Shown one piece after another: positions 8,837-17,788 of a stretch of 64,000 nucleotides of DNA; position 1 is the first letter of the stretch, and the number at the start of each line of letters is the position of its first letter. This stretch comes from Pigmentiphaga sp. H8. GTDB lineage: Bacteria; Pseudomonadota; Gammaproteobacteria; Burkholderiales; Burkholderiaceae_B. The notes under the pieces were generated by a model, which had not been told where the DNA came from, made no database searches, and saw only the letters and a list, made by a program, of their open reading frames with translations. The translations under genes were made by a program, and so were the position numbers. Where the stretch lies: contig NZ_CP033966.1 in assembly GCF_003854895.1 (NCBI RefSeq), positions 3,534,001 through 3,598,000 on the forward strand, read 5' to 3'.

Positions 8837-8894
8837 ATTGCAACCGTTTGGTTGCAATATACAGGTCCATCCAGACGCGCAACGTTTCTGTTGC
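8837..8894. promoter_or_regulatory. Pair of inverted repeats GCAAC-N6-GTTGC, probable ArsR operators
   Basis: Two dyads share the same half-sites and spacing. The first (8837-8858) is a perfect 9-4-9 palindrome; its core GCAAC-N6-GTTGC is at 8840-8855. The second has GCAAC-N6-GTTGC at 8879-8894. Their centres are 39 bases apart, close to four helical turns. They lie just upstream of the SRPBCC-ArsR-VOC operon. Binding by the ArsR protein is an inference from position and symmetry. Confidence 0.7.
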
Positions 8895-8931
8895 ACACGC
8901 TTACGGAAACCGGCCTTCCGGCCAGGCGATG

Positions 8932-10473
8932 TCACACCATCAGTTCGATCAGGAACGGCGCCTGCCTGCCGAAGCTGCTCTTCATCAGGTCCGCGCAACG
9001 CTCCAGCGTGGTGGCCTGCGCCGCCTCGACGCCCATGCCATGGGCAAGCTTGACCCAATCGAGGGGCGGGTTGCCCAGGTCCAGCATGCTCATCGCCGTC
9101 TCGCCCGGCGTCGCGCCCACGCTCGCGTACTCGCCGATCAGGATGTTGTACTTGCGGTTGTTGAGAATGATCGTGGTAACGGGCAGCGCCTCGCGCGCCT
9201 GCGTCCACAGCGACTGCAGCGAGTACATGGCGGAACCGTCCGCCTGCAGATTGATCACTCTGCGCTGCTTGCCGGCGCCAAGCGCCGCGCCGGTGGCCAC
9301 GGGCATTCCATCGCCGATGGCGCCGCCCGCCAGATGCAGCCAGTCGTGCGCGGGCGCGCCGTGCGTGAACGGGTAGAAGCCCCGGCCGTAGGAAATGCTC
9401 TCGTCGGACACGATGGCATGCTCGGGCATCGTCGCCGCGAGCGTGCGGGCCAGGCCTTCGGGCGTGGGCAGGCCGGTTCCCGGGCTCGGGCGGGGGCCGG
9501 GATCCGGCATGGCCGCCGCCGGCGCATCGAGCGCCTGCGCCAGCGCCCGAAGCGCCTCGACGGGATCCTGGTCCGGGCGGGACAAGACATGGAACCGGGT
9601 ATCCGGGTGGTACTGGATCGAGGGCTTGCCGGGATAACCGAAGAATCCGACCGGCGGCTCGGCGCCCACCAGGATGATGTGCCTGTACCGATCGAGCGCC
9701 TGGATGGCGTGGTCCATGCCATAGGGCACCCGTTCGAGCGGCATGCGGCCGCGGCCGCGCGCCAGATGCGCGGTCACATAGCTGGCCATCACCGCCGCGC
9801 CCGTCGCATGGGCGACCCGCCAGGCAAAACCCTGCGCCTCGCTCAGCACGCCATGCCCCGCCAGCAGGATCAAGACGTCGCGGCGATCGCGCAGCAGGCG
9901 TGCCACCGCCTCGACCGCCTGGCCGTCGATGGCGGGGGGCAACGGCGGATCCATGGGTTCCCCGGGCACGCCCCCCTCTTGCCAGGACACGTCGGCGGGC
10001 AGGATCAGCGTGGCGATCTGCCCCGGGAAGGTGCGCGCCGCGCGCACAGCCTCCACCGCGTCCCGTCCGAGATCAGCGGTCCCGGCGCTGGTGCGCACCC
10101 AGGCCGAAACCGTCCGCGCCATGCCGGCGGTATCCGCGGTCAGCGGCGCATCGTAGGGGCGATGGTAGGTCGCCTGGTCACCCACGATGTTGACGATGCC
10201 GCTGCGCGCGCGGCGCGCGTTGTGCAGGTTGCCCATGCCGTTGGCCAGGCCGGGGCCGCAGTGCAACAGCGTGCAGGCGGGCTTGCGGGCCAGCCGGAAA
10301 TAGCCATCGGCCATGCCGGTGACGATGTTCTCCTGCAAGCCGAGCACGCACTTCATTCCGGGGCTCTGGTCCAGCGCGGCGACGAAATGCATTTCGCTCG
10401 TCCCCGGATTGGCGAAGCAGGTATCCACCCCGGCGGCCAACAAGGTTTCCACCAGGCTCTTCGCGCCGTTCAT
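8932..10473 (-). CDS. Thiamine diphosphate-dependent enzyme (benzoylformate decarboxylase / acetolactate synthase-like)
   Basis: A protein of 513 residues. It has the ThDP-enzyme order: N-terminal pyrimidine-binding domain with the catalytic glutamate in GLQENIVTGMADGYFR, a central domain (DVLILLAGHGVLSEAQG), and a C-terminal pyrophosphate domain with ADGSAMYSLQSLWTQAR and LNNRKYN as metal/ThDP site. Similar proteins are annotated as acetolactate synthase large subunits or benzoylformate decarboxylases; a 2-oxo-acid decarboxylase acting on an aryl substrate is my best guess. The ATG at 10473 has GGAGG seven bases upstream, better than the 10497 start. A conserved promoter element lies 74 bases upstream (10547-10583). 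Confidence 0.83.
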   Translation of the reverse strand: MNGAKSLVETLLAAGVDTCFANPGTSEMHFVAALDQSPGMKCVLGLQENIVTGMADGYFRLARKPACTLLHCGPGLANGMGNLHNARRARSGIVNIVGDQATYHRPYDAPLTADTAGMARTVSAWVRTSAGTADLGRDAVEAVRAARTFPGQIATLILPADVSWQEGGVPGEPMDPPLPPAIDGQAVEAVARLLRDRRDVLILLAGHGVLSEAQGFAWRVAHATGAAVMASYVTAHLARGRGRMPLERVPYGMDHAIQALDRYRHIILVGAEPPVGFFGYPGKPSIQYHPDTRFHVLSRPDQDPVEALRALAQALDAPAAAMPDPGPRPSPGTGLPTPEGLARTLAATMPEHAIVSDESISYGRGFYPFTHGAPAHDWLHLAGGAIGDGMPVATGAALGAGKQRRVINLQADGSAMYSLQSLWTQAREALPVTTIILNNRKYNILIGEYASVGATPGETAMSMLDLGNPPLDWVKLAHGMGVEAAQATTLERCADLMKSSFGRQAPFLIELMV

Positions 10474-10546
10474 CCGCAAACCTCCTTGTCCAGACATGTT
10501 TCAACGCTTATCGGCCGGCCATGTTGGCATTCGGCGCCGCGGAAGG

Positions 10547-10583
10547 CGACGGACATTGCGGAGCAAGTGTCTCCTTTGTTGCT
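10547..10583 (-). promoter_or_regulatory. Regulon element A upstream of the minus-strand ThDP gene
   Basis: On the minus strand it reads AGCAACAAA, three bases, GACA, 12 bases, TGTC. It is identical to the element at 17789-17825 at 33 of 37 positions and related to the one at 11364. GACA-N12-TGTC is a dyad, fitting a dimeric regulator; the Crp/Fnr protein encoded directly upstream is the obvious candidate. It lies between the Crp stop (10597) and the ThDP start (10473). Confidence 0.7.
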
Positions 10584-10596
10584 TCAGCGCGTTTTT

Positions 10597-11301
10597 CTAC
10601 AGCGAGGGCGGCAAGGACGGCTCCCCGGCCATTTTTTCCAGCTTCGCCCAATCCGTGATGGAGATCTTTCCATACCGGATTTCGACGATGCCTTCTTCGG
10701 CCATGGCACGCAGCACCCGGTTGACCACCTGCCTTCGCGTTCCCAGCATCGTGGCGATTTCGACCTGCGACAGGCTGACGTCCGCGGACTCGATGCCGCG
10801 CCGGGATCGGGCATGGATGGCCTTCAGCAATTGCGCGACCCGGGCATTCGTCGGGTGGGTGGCCGCGCTTTCGAAATGATCGAGCGCGCGCCGGTGCCGC
10901 TGGCCAAGCCCGGCAAACAGCGTGAACGACAGCTGCCCATCCTCGCACAGGATTTCACGCAGCAGGGGCGCCGGAATCCTGACCAGGATGCTCTTCTGCT
11001 TGCATATCGCCGTGTAGAAATAGGGCACCTGGGTCAGGACCGGCCCCAGGCCGTGGTAGTCCCCCGGCAGGTGCAGACCCGCCGTGAAGTTCCTGCCAGA
11101 CGGCGTCCCGCGCACGAGATGCATGGACCCCGTTGCCAGGATGTACAGGAAGTGGGCGGTTTCCCCGGTCCTGATCAGACAGGTGTCCGCCTCGACCGTG
11201 CACAGGTCGGCTGCCGACACGAGGCGAGAAATCGTCTCCGCGGGCCATGTAGAGAAAAGCTCCGACTGGGATATCACCAGCCTGACCAACGTATTTTCCA
11301 T
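10597..11301 (-). CDS. Crp/Fnr-family transcriptional regulator
   Basis: A protein of 234 residues. Residues 20-120 form a cyclic-nucleotide-binding-like jelly roll (CLIRTGETAHFLYILATGSMHLVR; LHLPGDYHGLGPVL). The C-terminus has a Crp winged helix with SLSQVEIATMLGTRRQVVNR as helix-turn-helix. The Fnr-type N-terminal cysteine cluster is absent, so it is not an oxygen-sensing 4Fe-4S protein; the effector is unknown. It is transcribed away from the ThDP-ALDH operon, with element C between them, and is the probable regulator of the three operons carrying related elements. Confidence 0.9.
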   Translation of the reverse strand: MENTLVRLVISQSELFSTWPAETISRLVSAADLCTVEADTCLIRTGETAHFLYILATGSMHLVRGTPSGRNFTAGLHLPGDYHGLGPVLTQVPYFYTAICKQKSILVRIPAPLLREILCEDGQLSFTLFAGLGQRHRRALDHFESAATHPTNARVAQLLKAIHARSRRGIESADVSLSQVEIATMLGTRRQVVNRVLRAMAEEGIVEIRYGKISITDWAKLEKMAGEPSLPPSL

Positions 11302-11363
11302 AACCTCGGATTTCCTCGTGCTTGCCTACGACCACGGAAGAGGCCTTCTCCCGCCGGACACAT

Positions 11364-11404
11364 AGCAACAAACAGGACAATCGCCGTGCTTTCCTCATTG
11401 TTGC
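11364..11404 (+). promoter_or_regulatory. Regulon element C between crp-like gene and ThDP-ALDH operon
   Basis: The plus strand reads AGCAACAAA, three bases, GACAAT, then GCC, matching element B at 22 of the first 29 positions. Unlike A and B it lacks the second TGTC half, but GCAACAA (11365-11371) returns as TTGTTGC at 11398-11404, a 26-base-spaced inverted repeat. It points toward the ThDP gene starting at 11478 and could also serve the divergent regulator gene. Confidence 0.6.
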
Positions 11405-11477
11405 GAGATACCGGGCTACCTACACTTTGCGCCGGCCTGCCACCCCTGGCCCAGAGCAATGCTATCAAGGACCCGCG

Positions 11478-13217
11478 ATGAACATGACGGCACCTCCCCT
11501 TCCCGGCTCCGGACCGGCCACGGCGCGCACCGCCGGCGCCGTCCTGGCCGGCCAACTCGCGCTGCACGGCGTCAAGCACATTTTCTGCGTTCCCGGGGAA
11601 AGCTATCTCGCCGTGCTCGATGCGCTGCTCGACGTGCCCGTGGAAGTCACCGTCTGCCGCCAGGAGGGCGGTGCCGCGATGATGGCCGAGGCACAGGGCA
11701 AGCTGACGGGAACCCCCGGCATCTGCTTCGTGACGCGCGGCCCGGGCGCCACCAACGCCGCGGCCGGCATCCACGTCGCGAGCCAGGACTCGACGCCGAT
11801 GATACTGTTCGTCGGCCAGATCGAGCGCGGCACCCGGGGCCGCGAGTGCTTCCAGGAACTGGACTACCAGGCCGTTTTCGGCACCATGGCCAAGTGGGTG
11901 GTCGAGATCGACGATGCCCGGCGCATTCCCGAATTGGTCTCGCGCGCGTTCCACGTGGCCACCTCCGGCCGTCCCGGTCCCGTGGTGGTGGCCTTGCCCG
12001 AGGACATGCTGGCGGAAACCGTCGACGTGCCGGATGCGCTTCCCTACCGGATCACCGAGACCCATCCGGCGCCGGATCAGATCGAGCAACTGCGGACACT
12101 GCTGGCGGGCGCGCGGCGCCCCCTGGCCATCCTGGGCGGCAGCCGCTGGTCCGCGGCCGACGTCGGGCGCTTCCAGGATTTCGCCCAGGCCTTCCAGTTA
12201 CCGGTAGTCTGTTCGTTCCGGCGGCAGATGCTGTTTTCGCAGGCCCATCCCTGCTATGCGGGAGAACTCGGCTACGGTGCCAACCCCAGGCTGCTGGACA
12301 GGATCAGACAGGCCGATCTCGTCCTGCTGGTCGGGGGCAGATTGTCCGAAGTCCCGTCGCAGGGCTATTCGCTGCTGAATGTGCCGACCCCGGCGCAGAC
12401 ACTGGTGCACGTGCACGCGGACCCCGACGAACTTGGCCGGGTGTATCGGGCCCATCTGGCCATCAATGCGACTCCGCGAGGATTCTGCGAGAGCCTGGCG
12501 GCCCTCCAGGCCGCGCCCGGGCGCGAGGTGCGCGAATGGACGCGCGAGGCGGCAGCCGATGCGCTGCGCTGGCGCGACCTGTCCGACATCCAGGTTCCCG
12601 GAGCGGTCAAGATGCCCGCCGTCATGCGCGCCCTGCAGGCGGAACTGCCGCGGGACACCATCGTCTGCAATGGCGCCGGCAACTTCTGCACATGGGCCCA
12701 GCGATTCTGGCCGTTCGAGGCGTTCGGCACCCAGCTGGCGCCGACCTCCGGTTCCATGGGCTATGGGTTTCCCGCGGGCGTGGGCGCCAAGCGGCTGTAC
12801 CCGCAGCGGACGGTACTGGTGCTGGCCGGCGACGGCGACTTCCTGATGACCGGCCAGGAATTCGCGACGGCCGTCCAGTACAGGCTCCCTCTGATCGTGC
12901 TCCTGGTCGACAACGGGATGTACGGAACGATCCGGGCGCATCAGGAACGCGGGTATCCGGGGCGCGTCTCCGCCACGACCTTGCAGAATCCGGACTTCGT
13001 CGCCTATGCCCGCGCATTCGGCGGGTACGCCGAGCGGCTGGCCACGGCCGAGGACTGCGGGCCCGCCCTGCGCCGGGCATTGGCCTCGGGCCTGCCCAGC
13101 CTGCTGCACTGCGTGATCGACCCCGAGGCCATCACGCCTTCTTCCACGTTGACCCAGCTGCGCACCCAGGCCCTGGAACGCCTGGAGAAGGCAGCGCGCG
13201 AGGCGGGACCGGCATGA
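11478..13217 (+). CDS. Thiamine diphosphate-binding enzyme, acetolactate synthase-like
   Basis: A protein of 579 residues. N-terminal domain with catalytic glutamate in CRQEGGAAMMAEAQGKLTG and the FVTRGPGATNAAAGI loop; central domain (PLAILGGSRWS); C-terminal ThDP site GDGDFLMTGQEFATA with LVDNGMYGTI. It resembles acetolactate synthase-type decarboxylases, but no regulatory small subunit is encoded nearby, so a catabolic 2-oxo-acid decarboxylase or lyase is more likely than branched-chain amino acid synthesis. The ATG at 11478 follows AAGGA with good spacing. Its stop overlaps the ALDH start by four bases (ATGA), so the two are translated together. Confidence 0.85.
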   Translation: MNMTAPPLPGSGPATARTAGAVLAGQLALHGVKHIFCVPGESYLAVLDALLDVPVEVTVCRQEGGAAMMAEAQGKLTGTPGICFVTRGPGATNAAAGIHVASQDSTPMILFVGQIERGTRGRECFQELDYQAVFGTMAKWVVEIDDARRIPELVSRAFHVATSGRPGPVVVALPEDMLAETVDVPDALPYRITETHPAPDQIEQLRTLLAGARRPLAILGGSRWSAADVGRFQDFAQAFQLPVVCSFRRQMLFSQAHPCYAGELGYGANPRLLDRIRQADLVLLVGGRLSEVPSQGYSLLNVPTPAQTLVHVHADPDELGRVYRAHLAINATPRGFCESLAALQAAPGREVREWTREAAADALRWRDLSDIQVPGAVKMPAVMRALQAELPRDTIVCNGAGNFCTWAQRFWPFEAFGTQLAPTSGSMGYGFPAGVGAKRLYPQRTVLVLAGDGDFLMTGQEFATAVQYRLPLIVLLVDNGMYGTIRAHQERGYPGRVSATTLQNPDFVAYARAFGGYAERLATAEDCGPALRRALASGLPSLLHCVIDPEAITPSSTLTQLRTQALERLEKAAREAGPA

Positions 13218-14650
13218 ACTATCCCGATACGCGGCTCTTCATCGCCAATCAGTGGCAGGATGCGGCCGACGGCCGTACCCTGCCGGTCGTCAACCCGGCC
13301 ACCGGCACGGAAATCGGCCGCCTCAGCCACGCGGGGATCGCCGACCTCGACCGCGCGCTCCTTGCCGCGCGGCAGGGTTTCGACACCTGGCGGAACACGC
13401 CGGCAGCCGAGCGCGCCCGGCTCATGCGGCGAGCGGCGGCACTGCTGCGCGAGCGCGCGCCAGGCATCGCGGCCATCATCACCCGGGAACAGGGCAAGCC
13501 CCTGGCCGAAGCGAAGCACGAAACCTCGATGGCGGCCGAAATGATCGAGTGGTTCGCCGACGAAGCATTGCGGGTCTATGGACGCATCGTACCCTCGCGC
13601 GTGCCGGGGGCCCAGCAACTGGTGCTGAAGGTCCCGGCGGGCCCGGTCGCGGCGTTCACGCCCTGGAACTTCCCGATCAATCAGGCGACGCGCAAGATCG
13701 CGGCGGCGCTGGCCGCGGGCTGCTCGATCATTCTGAAGGCCGCCGAGGAAACCCCCGCGGCGGCGGCGGCCCTGTTCCAGGCCTTCGCCGACGCGGGGGT
13801 GCCGCCGGGCGTGATCGGCCTCGTCTACGGCAACCCCGCCCAGATTTCCGCCCACCTGATCGCCCACCCCGCGATCCGCCTGGTATCGTTCACCGGCTCC
13901 ACCCCGGTGGGCAAGCAGCTGGCCGCGCTCGCCGGCCGGCATATGAAGCGGGTGACGATGGAACTCGGTGGCCATGCCCCCGTCATCGTGGCCGACGACG
14001 CCGACATCGACCTGGCGATACGGTCCGCCGGCGCCGCCAAGTTTCGCAACGCCGGCCAGGTCTGCATCGCCCCCACCCGCTTCCTCGTGCACGACAGCAT
14101 ACGCACGGACTTCGCGTCCGCACTGAGCGCCCATGCACGGAGCCTGCGGCTTGGCGACGGCCTCGCCTCGGACACCCAGATGGGACCGCTGGCCAATCCA
14201 CGCCGGCTCGCGGCCATGGCGCAGCTCACCGAAGATGCGGTACGGCGCGGCGCCTCGATCGAGACCGGCGGCGAGCGGCTGGGCACGGCCGGCAACTTCT
14301 GGACACCCACCGTCCTGACTGGCGTGCCGCAGGATGCCAGACTGCTCAACGAGGAACCCTTCGGTCCGATTGCCACCATCCAGGGGTTCGCGACGCTGGA
14401 GGAAGCGATCGCCGAGGCGAACCGGCTGCCGTATGGACTGGCCGCCTATGCCTACACGCGCTCGCTGAAGCATGCACACCAGTTGACGCAACACGTCCAG
14501 GCCGGAATGCTGTGGATCAACCAGCCTGCCGCCGCCTGGCCGGAGCTGCCTTTCGGCGGAGTGAAGGACTCGGGCTACGGCTCGGACGGCGGCCCGGAGG
14601 CCCTGGAGGCCCATCTCGACACGCGGCTCGTATCCGTGATGAACGTATAG
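13214..14650 (+). CDS. NAD(P)-dependent aldehyde dehydrogenase (succinate-semialdehyde dehydrogenase-like)
   Basis: A protein of 478 residues, usual for the family. Visible motifs: TPWNFPINQATRKIAAALAAG cofactor segment, FTGSTPVGKQLA, the general-base glutamate in MELGGHAP, and the catalytic cysteine (about residue 284) in NAGQVCIAPTR; EEPFGPIA near the end. It oxidises an aldehyde to the acid. Overlap with the preceding ThDP gene suggests it takes the aldehyde released by that enzyme. The exact substrate is not decidable; similar proteins are often named succinate-semialdehyde dehydrogenases. Confidence 0.88.
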   Translation: MNYPDTRLFIANQWQDAADGRTLPVVNPATGTEIGRLSHAGIADLDRALLAARQGFDTWRNTPAAERARLMRRAAALLRERAPGIAAIITREQGKPLAEAKHETSMAAEMIEWFADEALRVYGRIVPSRVPGAQQLVLKVPAGPVAAFTPWNFPINQATRKIAAALAAGCSIILKAAEETPAAAAALFQAFADAGVPPGVIGLVYGNPAQISAHLIAHPAIRLVSFTGSTPVGKQLAALAGRHMKRVTMELGGHAPVIVADDADIDLAIRSAGAAKFRNAGQVCIAPTRFLVHDSIRTDFASALSAHARSLRLGDGLASDTQMGPLANPRRLAAMAQLTEDAVRRGASIETGGERLGTAGNFWTPTVLTGVPQDARLLNEEPFGPIATIQGFATLEEAIAEANRLPYGLAAYAYTRSLKHAHQLTQHVQAGMLWINQPAAAWPELPFGGVKDSGYGSDGGPEALEAHLDTRLVSVMNV

Positions 14651-14669
14651 AGCCGCCCGGCCGGCCCGG

Positions 14670-15653
14670 CTACTGCAGTTCGATCCTGGCGTCCTGGATC
14701 ACCTTGCGCCACCGGGCTATTTCGCTGGAGATCAGCTCGCGCGCCTGCGCCGTCGTGCCGCCCAGCACACGCGACCCATTGCTCTCGAGGCGCGCCCTGA
14801 TCTCCGGATTGTTCAAGACGTTCTGCATCCCTTTGTTCAGGCGCTCCACCACCGCCTCGGGCGTCTTCGCGGGGGCCAGCAGCATCCCCCAGGACGCGAC
14901 CTGGACCTTGGAATAGCCGAGTTCGGTGAACGTCGCCACATCCGGCAGCCTGGGAGAACGATGAGCGCCGTTTCCTATGGCCAATGCGCTCAGGCCGCCA
15001 TCGGCGATCAGACCATACATCGGCTGCAGATACTCGAACGCGATATCTATGTCGCCGCTCTGCAAGGCGGTATTCAAGTTCGCCGCCGTCTTGAACGGGA
15101 CGATGGTGTAGTCGAGTTTCGCGTTCGACTTGAACAGCTCGGCGGTCAGATGCTGCAGCGTCCCGATAAGCGATATGCCCACGGTGAACCGGTCGCCCTT
15201 GGCCTTCGCTTCGCGGACCACGTCCTGAACGTTCTTGAGCCGGGATTTGCTGCTGGCGAGCATCAACACATCGTTGCTCGTCATGGTCGAAATCGGCACG
15301 AAGCTCTTTTCGATATCGTAGGGAGGCGTGCGGAACAACGACTGGCTGATCGCCGTCCCGACGCCGATGTATATCACCGTGTAGCCATCGGGCGCCGCGG
15401 CGGCCACCTGCCTGATCGCCCCGATCCCGCCCGCGCCAGGACGATTCTCCACGACGACCTGCTGGCCGAGATCCTCGCCCAGCGCGTTCGCGACGATGCG
15501 GGCGATGCCGTCGGCGACGTTGCCCGCCGCGAACGGCACGACCAGGGTAATGGGCCTTGCCGGAAAGCTGCCTTCGGGTGCCGCCGCCATGGCGGGCAAG
15601 GCACAGGCCCCCGCCAACAACGCGCAGGCGTACTTCATCGCTTGGTGTCTCAT
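14670..15653 (-). CDS. Bug-family periplasmic substrate-binding protein
   Basis: A protein of 327 residues with a cleavable signal (ALLAGACALPAMAAAPE). Bug/TctC features: FPARPITLVVPFAAGNVADGIAR, VVENRPGAGGIGAIRQV, and GYTVIYIGVGTA. These receptors bind carboxylated or aromatic ligands in the periplasm. No TctA/TctB membrane genes are near. The ATG at 15653 follows a GGAGGAG site. Third gene of the operon FAH-Rieske-Bug, so the ligand is probably the substrate of that pathway. Confidence 0.9.
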   Translation of the reverse strand: MRHQAMKYACALLAGACALPAMAAAPEGSFPARPITLVVPFAAGNVADGIARIVANALGEDLGQQVVVENRPGAGGIGAIRQVAAAAPDGYTVIYIGVGTAISQSLFRTPPYDIEKSFVPISTMTSNDVLMLASSKSRLKNVQDVVREAKAKGDRFTVGISLIGTLQHLTAELFKSNAKLDYTIVPFKTAANLNTALQSGDIDIAFEYLQPMYGLIADGGLSALAIGNGAHRSPRLPDVATFTELGYSKVQVASWGMLLAPAKTPEAVVERLNKGMQNVLNNPEIRARLESNGSRVLGGTTAQARELISSEIARWRKVIQDARIELQ

Positions 15654-15678
15654 TTTTCTCTCCTCCTTGGAGCCCGAC

Positions 15679-16869
15679 TCAATCGGTTTCTTTCACGTAG
15701 CCCATGAGCTTCGATGGCTGGTCGAGCCGCCGCCATTGCTTGGGCGGCTTTCCTGTCTCGACGGCGTCCATTTCGCGCCAGAGGATCTTTCTCAGCATCG
15801 AGATGCCGCGGTCCGATGCCCCCAGGCATTCGCTGGCCCGGTCGGCGATGGTTCCCTGGCCGATCAGCGCCACGTAATCCTGGGCGCTGGTCAGGCGCAC
15901 GAGCGGGTCGTCGGGATAGTGCCCCGCGAACAGTTCGTCGTGATGGTCGGCCGAGTTGTAGTCATCGCATTCGTCGAAGTAGCGCTTCAGGGCTTCGTCC
16001 GCTTCCGGCGACGTCGACGGAGCCGCCCGCAGGGAAATCCGTATGGTGTGTTCGTCATCGACGGGCACCATCCAGTTCGTCACTTCCATCCAGGGGTCGC
16101 CGGCCTTGACGCCGGGAATGACGACCGTGTTGCCATAGGGAAACGTCCAATCGCTGACGCGGACCTGGGTCTTTTCACCAAGCCTGCGGACGGCGGTCTG
16201 GCATATCCCCGCCGAGGTTTCCTCATAGCTGATCTCCGGCACCTCGGCGGGGACGGCTTCGCCGAAGGCGCCCACTTTCCCCATCTGGTGCGCGAAACTC
16301 ACGTGCACCGCATCCAGGGAATTTTCCGCGACCTGAAGCCAGTTGCACGGCCATATCTCCTTGCGCTGCAACAGGAAAACGCCTTCCTGCTCGCAGGAGC
16401 TCCTGCGGACAAGATCGAAATCCGGCGGCGCCCCTTCCCCCATGTACGTGAAAATCACGCCGCAGTATTCCCGGACCGGATAGGCGCCGATCCGCACACT
16501 GCCCTCGCTGCCGGGGCGCTCGGCCGGCCGCTCGGTGCATTGGCCGCTGCCATCGTATTTCCAGCCGTGGTACATGCAGCGCACTTGGTCGCCTTCGATC
16601 CAGCCGGTGTGCAGCAGCGTGCCCCGATGCGCGCACCGGGCCCCCACCAGATGGACGGTCCCGCCCTGGCCGCGGTAAAGCGTCAGGTCCTCGCTCAACA
16701 GGCGGACGCGCTTGGCAGTCCCCGCCGCCACGCTTTTCGAAAGCGCGATGGGGTGCCAGAACTGCCGCAGCACCTTGCCCATGGAGGTGTCGCCCGCGGT
16801 TTCCGTCAGGCGCCTCAAGCGCTCCGCCTGCTTGTGCGAACTCTTGCCGTCGATTTTTTCCATGTTCAT
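15679..16869 (-). CDS. Rieske 2Fe-2S ring-hydroxylating oxygenase, alpha subunit
   Basis: A protein of 396 residues. The Rieske cluster ligands are C79-x-H81 and C98-x2-H101 (GARCAHRG and RCMYHGWKY). The mononuclear iron region is AENSLDAVHVSFAHQ, the usual D/E...H...H pattern. The size and layout match single-component-type alpha subunits of the phthalate / phenoxybenzoate oxygenase group, which hydroxylate aromatic acids and need a separate reductase; none is encoded here. The ATG at 16869 overlaps the stop of the FAH gene (ATGA). A second ATG two codons later is possible. Confidence 0.88.
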   Translation of the reverse strand: MNMEKIDGKSSHKQAERLRRLTETAGDTSMGKVLRQFWHPIALSKSVAAGTAKRVRLLSEDLTLYRGQGGTVHLVGARCAHRGTLLHTGWIEGDQVRCMYHGWKYDGSGQCTERPAERPGSEGSVRIGAYPVREYCGVIFTYMGEGAPPDFDLVRRSSCEQEGVFLLQRKEIWPCNWLQVAENSLDAVHVSFAHQMGKVGAFGEAVPAEVPEISYEETSAGICQTAVRRLGEKTQVRVSDWTFPYGNTVVIPGVKAGDPWMEVTNWMVPVDDEHTIRISLRAAPSTSPEADEALKRYFDECDDYNSADHHDELFAGHYPDDPLVRLTSAQDYVALIGQGTIADRASECLGASDRGISMLRKILWREMDAVETGKPPKQWRRLDQPSKLMGYVKETD

Positions 16870-17735
16870 CCCACCTTTACGCACAGCGGCTCCAGTCCGC
16901 TGACCTGGATTTGCAGATCGTCGCCCGTGGCAAGAAAGCGATTGCGCGCGGAACCGACCCCCGCCGGCGTGCCGGTCGCGATGACGTCGCCAGGCAGCAG
17001 CGTCATGTAGGACGACAGCGCAACGATGAGTTCCTCGGTGGAGAAGATCATCTCGGTCATGCTCTCGTCCTGCACGACTTCGCCGTTGAGCCGGGTGGAG
17101 ATCCGCAGGGTGCGTGCGCGCAAGGCGTCGACGATGTCCGGCCCGCAGGCAATGGTCGGGCCCAGGGCGGACGCGCCGTCCAGCCCCTTGGCCGCGGTCC
17201 AGTCGGGCCAGGTCTTCGCGTCCGGTCCGAGAGGGCCGAGCGACACCCGGGTCAGGTCGCGCGCCGAGCCGTCGTCCAGCGCACAGACCCCGGCGACGTG
17301 ATCCAGTGCCGTTTCGAGCGTCGCATCCTTGCAGACGCGGCCGATGACGACACCGATCTCTCCTTCGTAGTCGAACTTCGCCGTCATTCCCGCGTTGGGA
17401 TTCAAGACTCCGCCGTGCGCGACGAAATTCGAAGGGGCCTTGTAGAAAATGACCGGGCGGATGGGAGGAAGCGTCTTGGCTTCGGCGCCATGTTCCCGGT
17501 AGTTGACGGCGACGGCAAAGACCCGGGATGCCCGATCGAGGGGAGGAAGGAGCCGTGCCTCGGCAGCGGACACCCTGCGGGTGGGGCTGCCGGCGCCCGT
17601 TTCCAGGATGCGGGGAAGCTCATCGCCCTCGCACACGATATCGACGTAGCCGTCCTTGGGGCAGCCGACGACGACCCTGTCGCCGACGAGATAGCGCCCA
17701 ACGCTGAAATGCCCGTTTGTCACTGTCATCTTCAT
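16866..17735 (-). CDS. Fumarylacetoacetate hydrolase (FAH) family protein
   Basis: A protein of 289 residues. The C-terminal two thirds carry the FAH fold: VAVNYREHGAEA, PVIFYKAPSNFVAHGG, FDYEGEIGVVIGR with metal-binding acidic residues, then DDGSARDLT, and GDVIATGTPAGVG at the end. FAH-family enzymes split C-C bonds of acylpyruvates or decarboxylate/hydrate oxo-acids in ring-cleavage pathways. First gene of an operon with the Rieske oxygenase and a Bug receptor; regulon element B is 54 bases upstream. ATG 17735 was chosen; ATG 17729 is an alternative. Confidence 0.87.
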   Translation of the reverse strand: MKMTVTNGHFSVGRYLVGDRVVVGCPKDGYVDIVCEGDELPRILETGAGSPTRRVSAAEARLLPPLDRASRVFAVAVNYREHGAEAKTLPPIRPVIFYKAPSNFVAHGGVLNPNAGMTAKFDYEGEIGVVIGRVCKDATLETALDHVAGVCALDDGSARDLTRVSLGPLGPDAKTWPDWTAAKGLDGASALGPTIACGPDIVDALRARTLRISTRLNGEVVQDESMTEMIFSTEELIVALSSYMTLLPGDVIATGTPAGVGSARNRFLATGDDLQIQVSGLEPLCVKVG

Positions 17736-17788
17736 TCCACGAATCCATGAACAAGTGCCGCCATCTTGGCACTCGCCGCTTCGAGAGA

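Noticed and set aside
11459..14650. A fused ThDP-enzyme/aldehyde dehydrogenase of 1063 residues
   Set aside because: The first part is the wrong frame of the ThDP gene; the two real genes overlap by only four bases (ATGA).
14650..14670. GC-rich inverted repeat between the convergent ALDH and Bug genes as a terminator
   Set aside because: Only 19 bases separate the genes, and no T-run follows in either direction.
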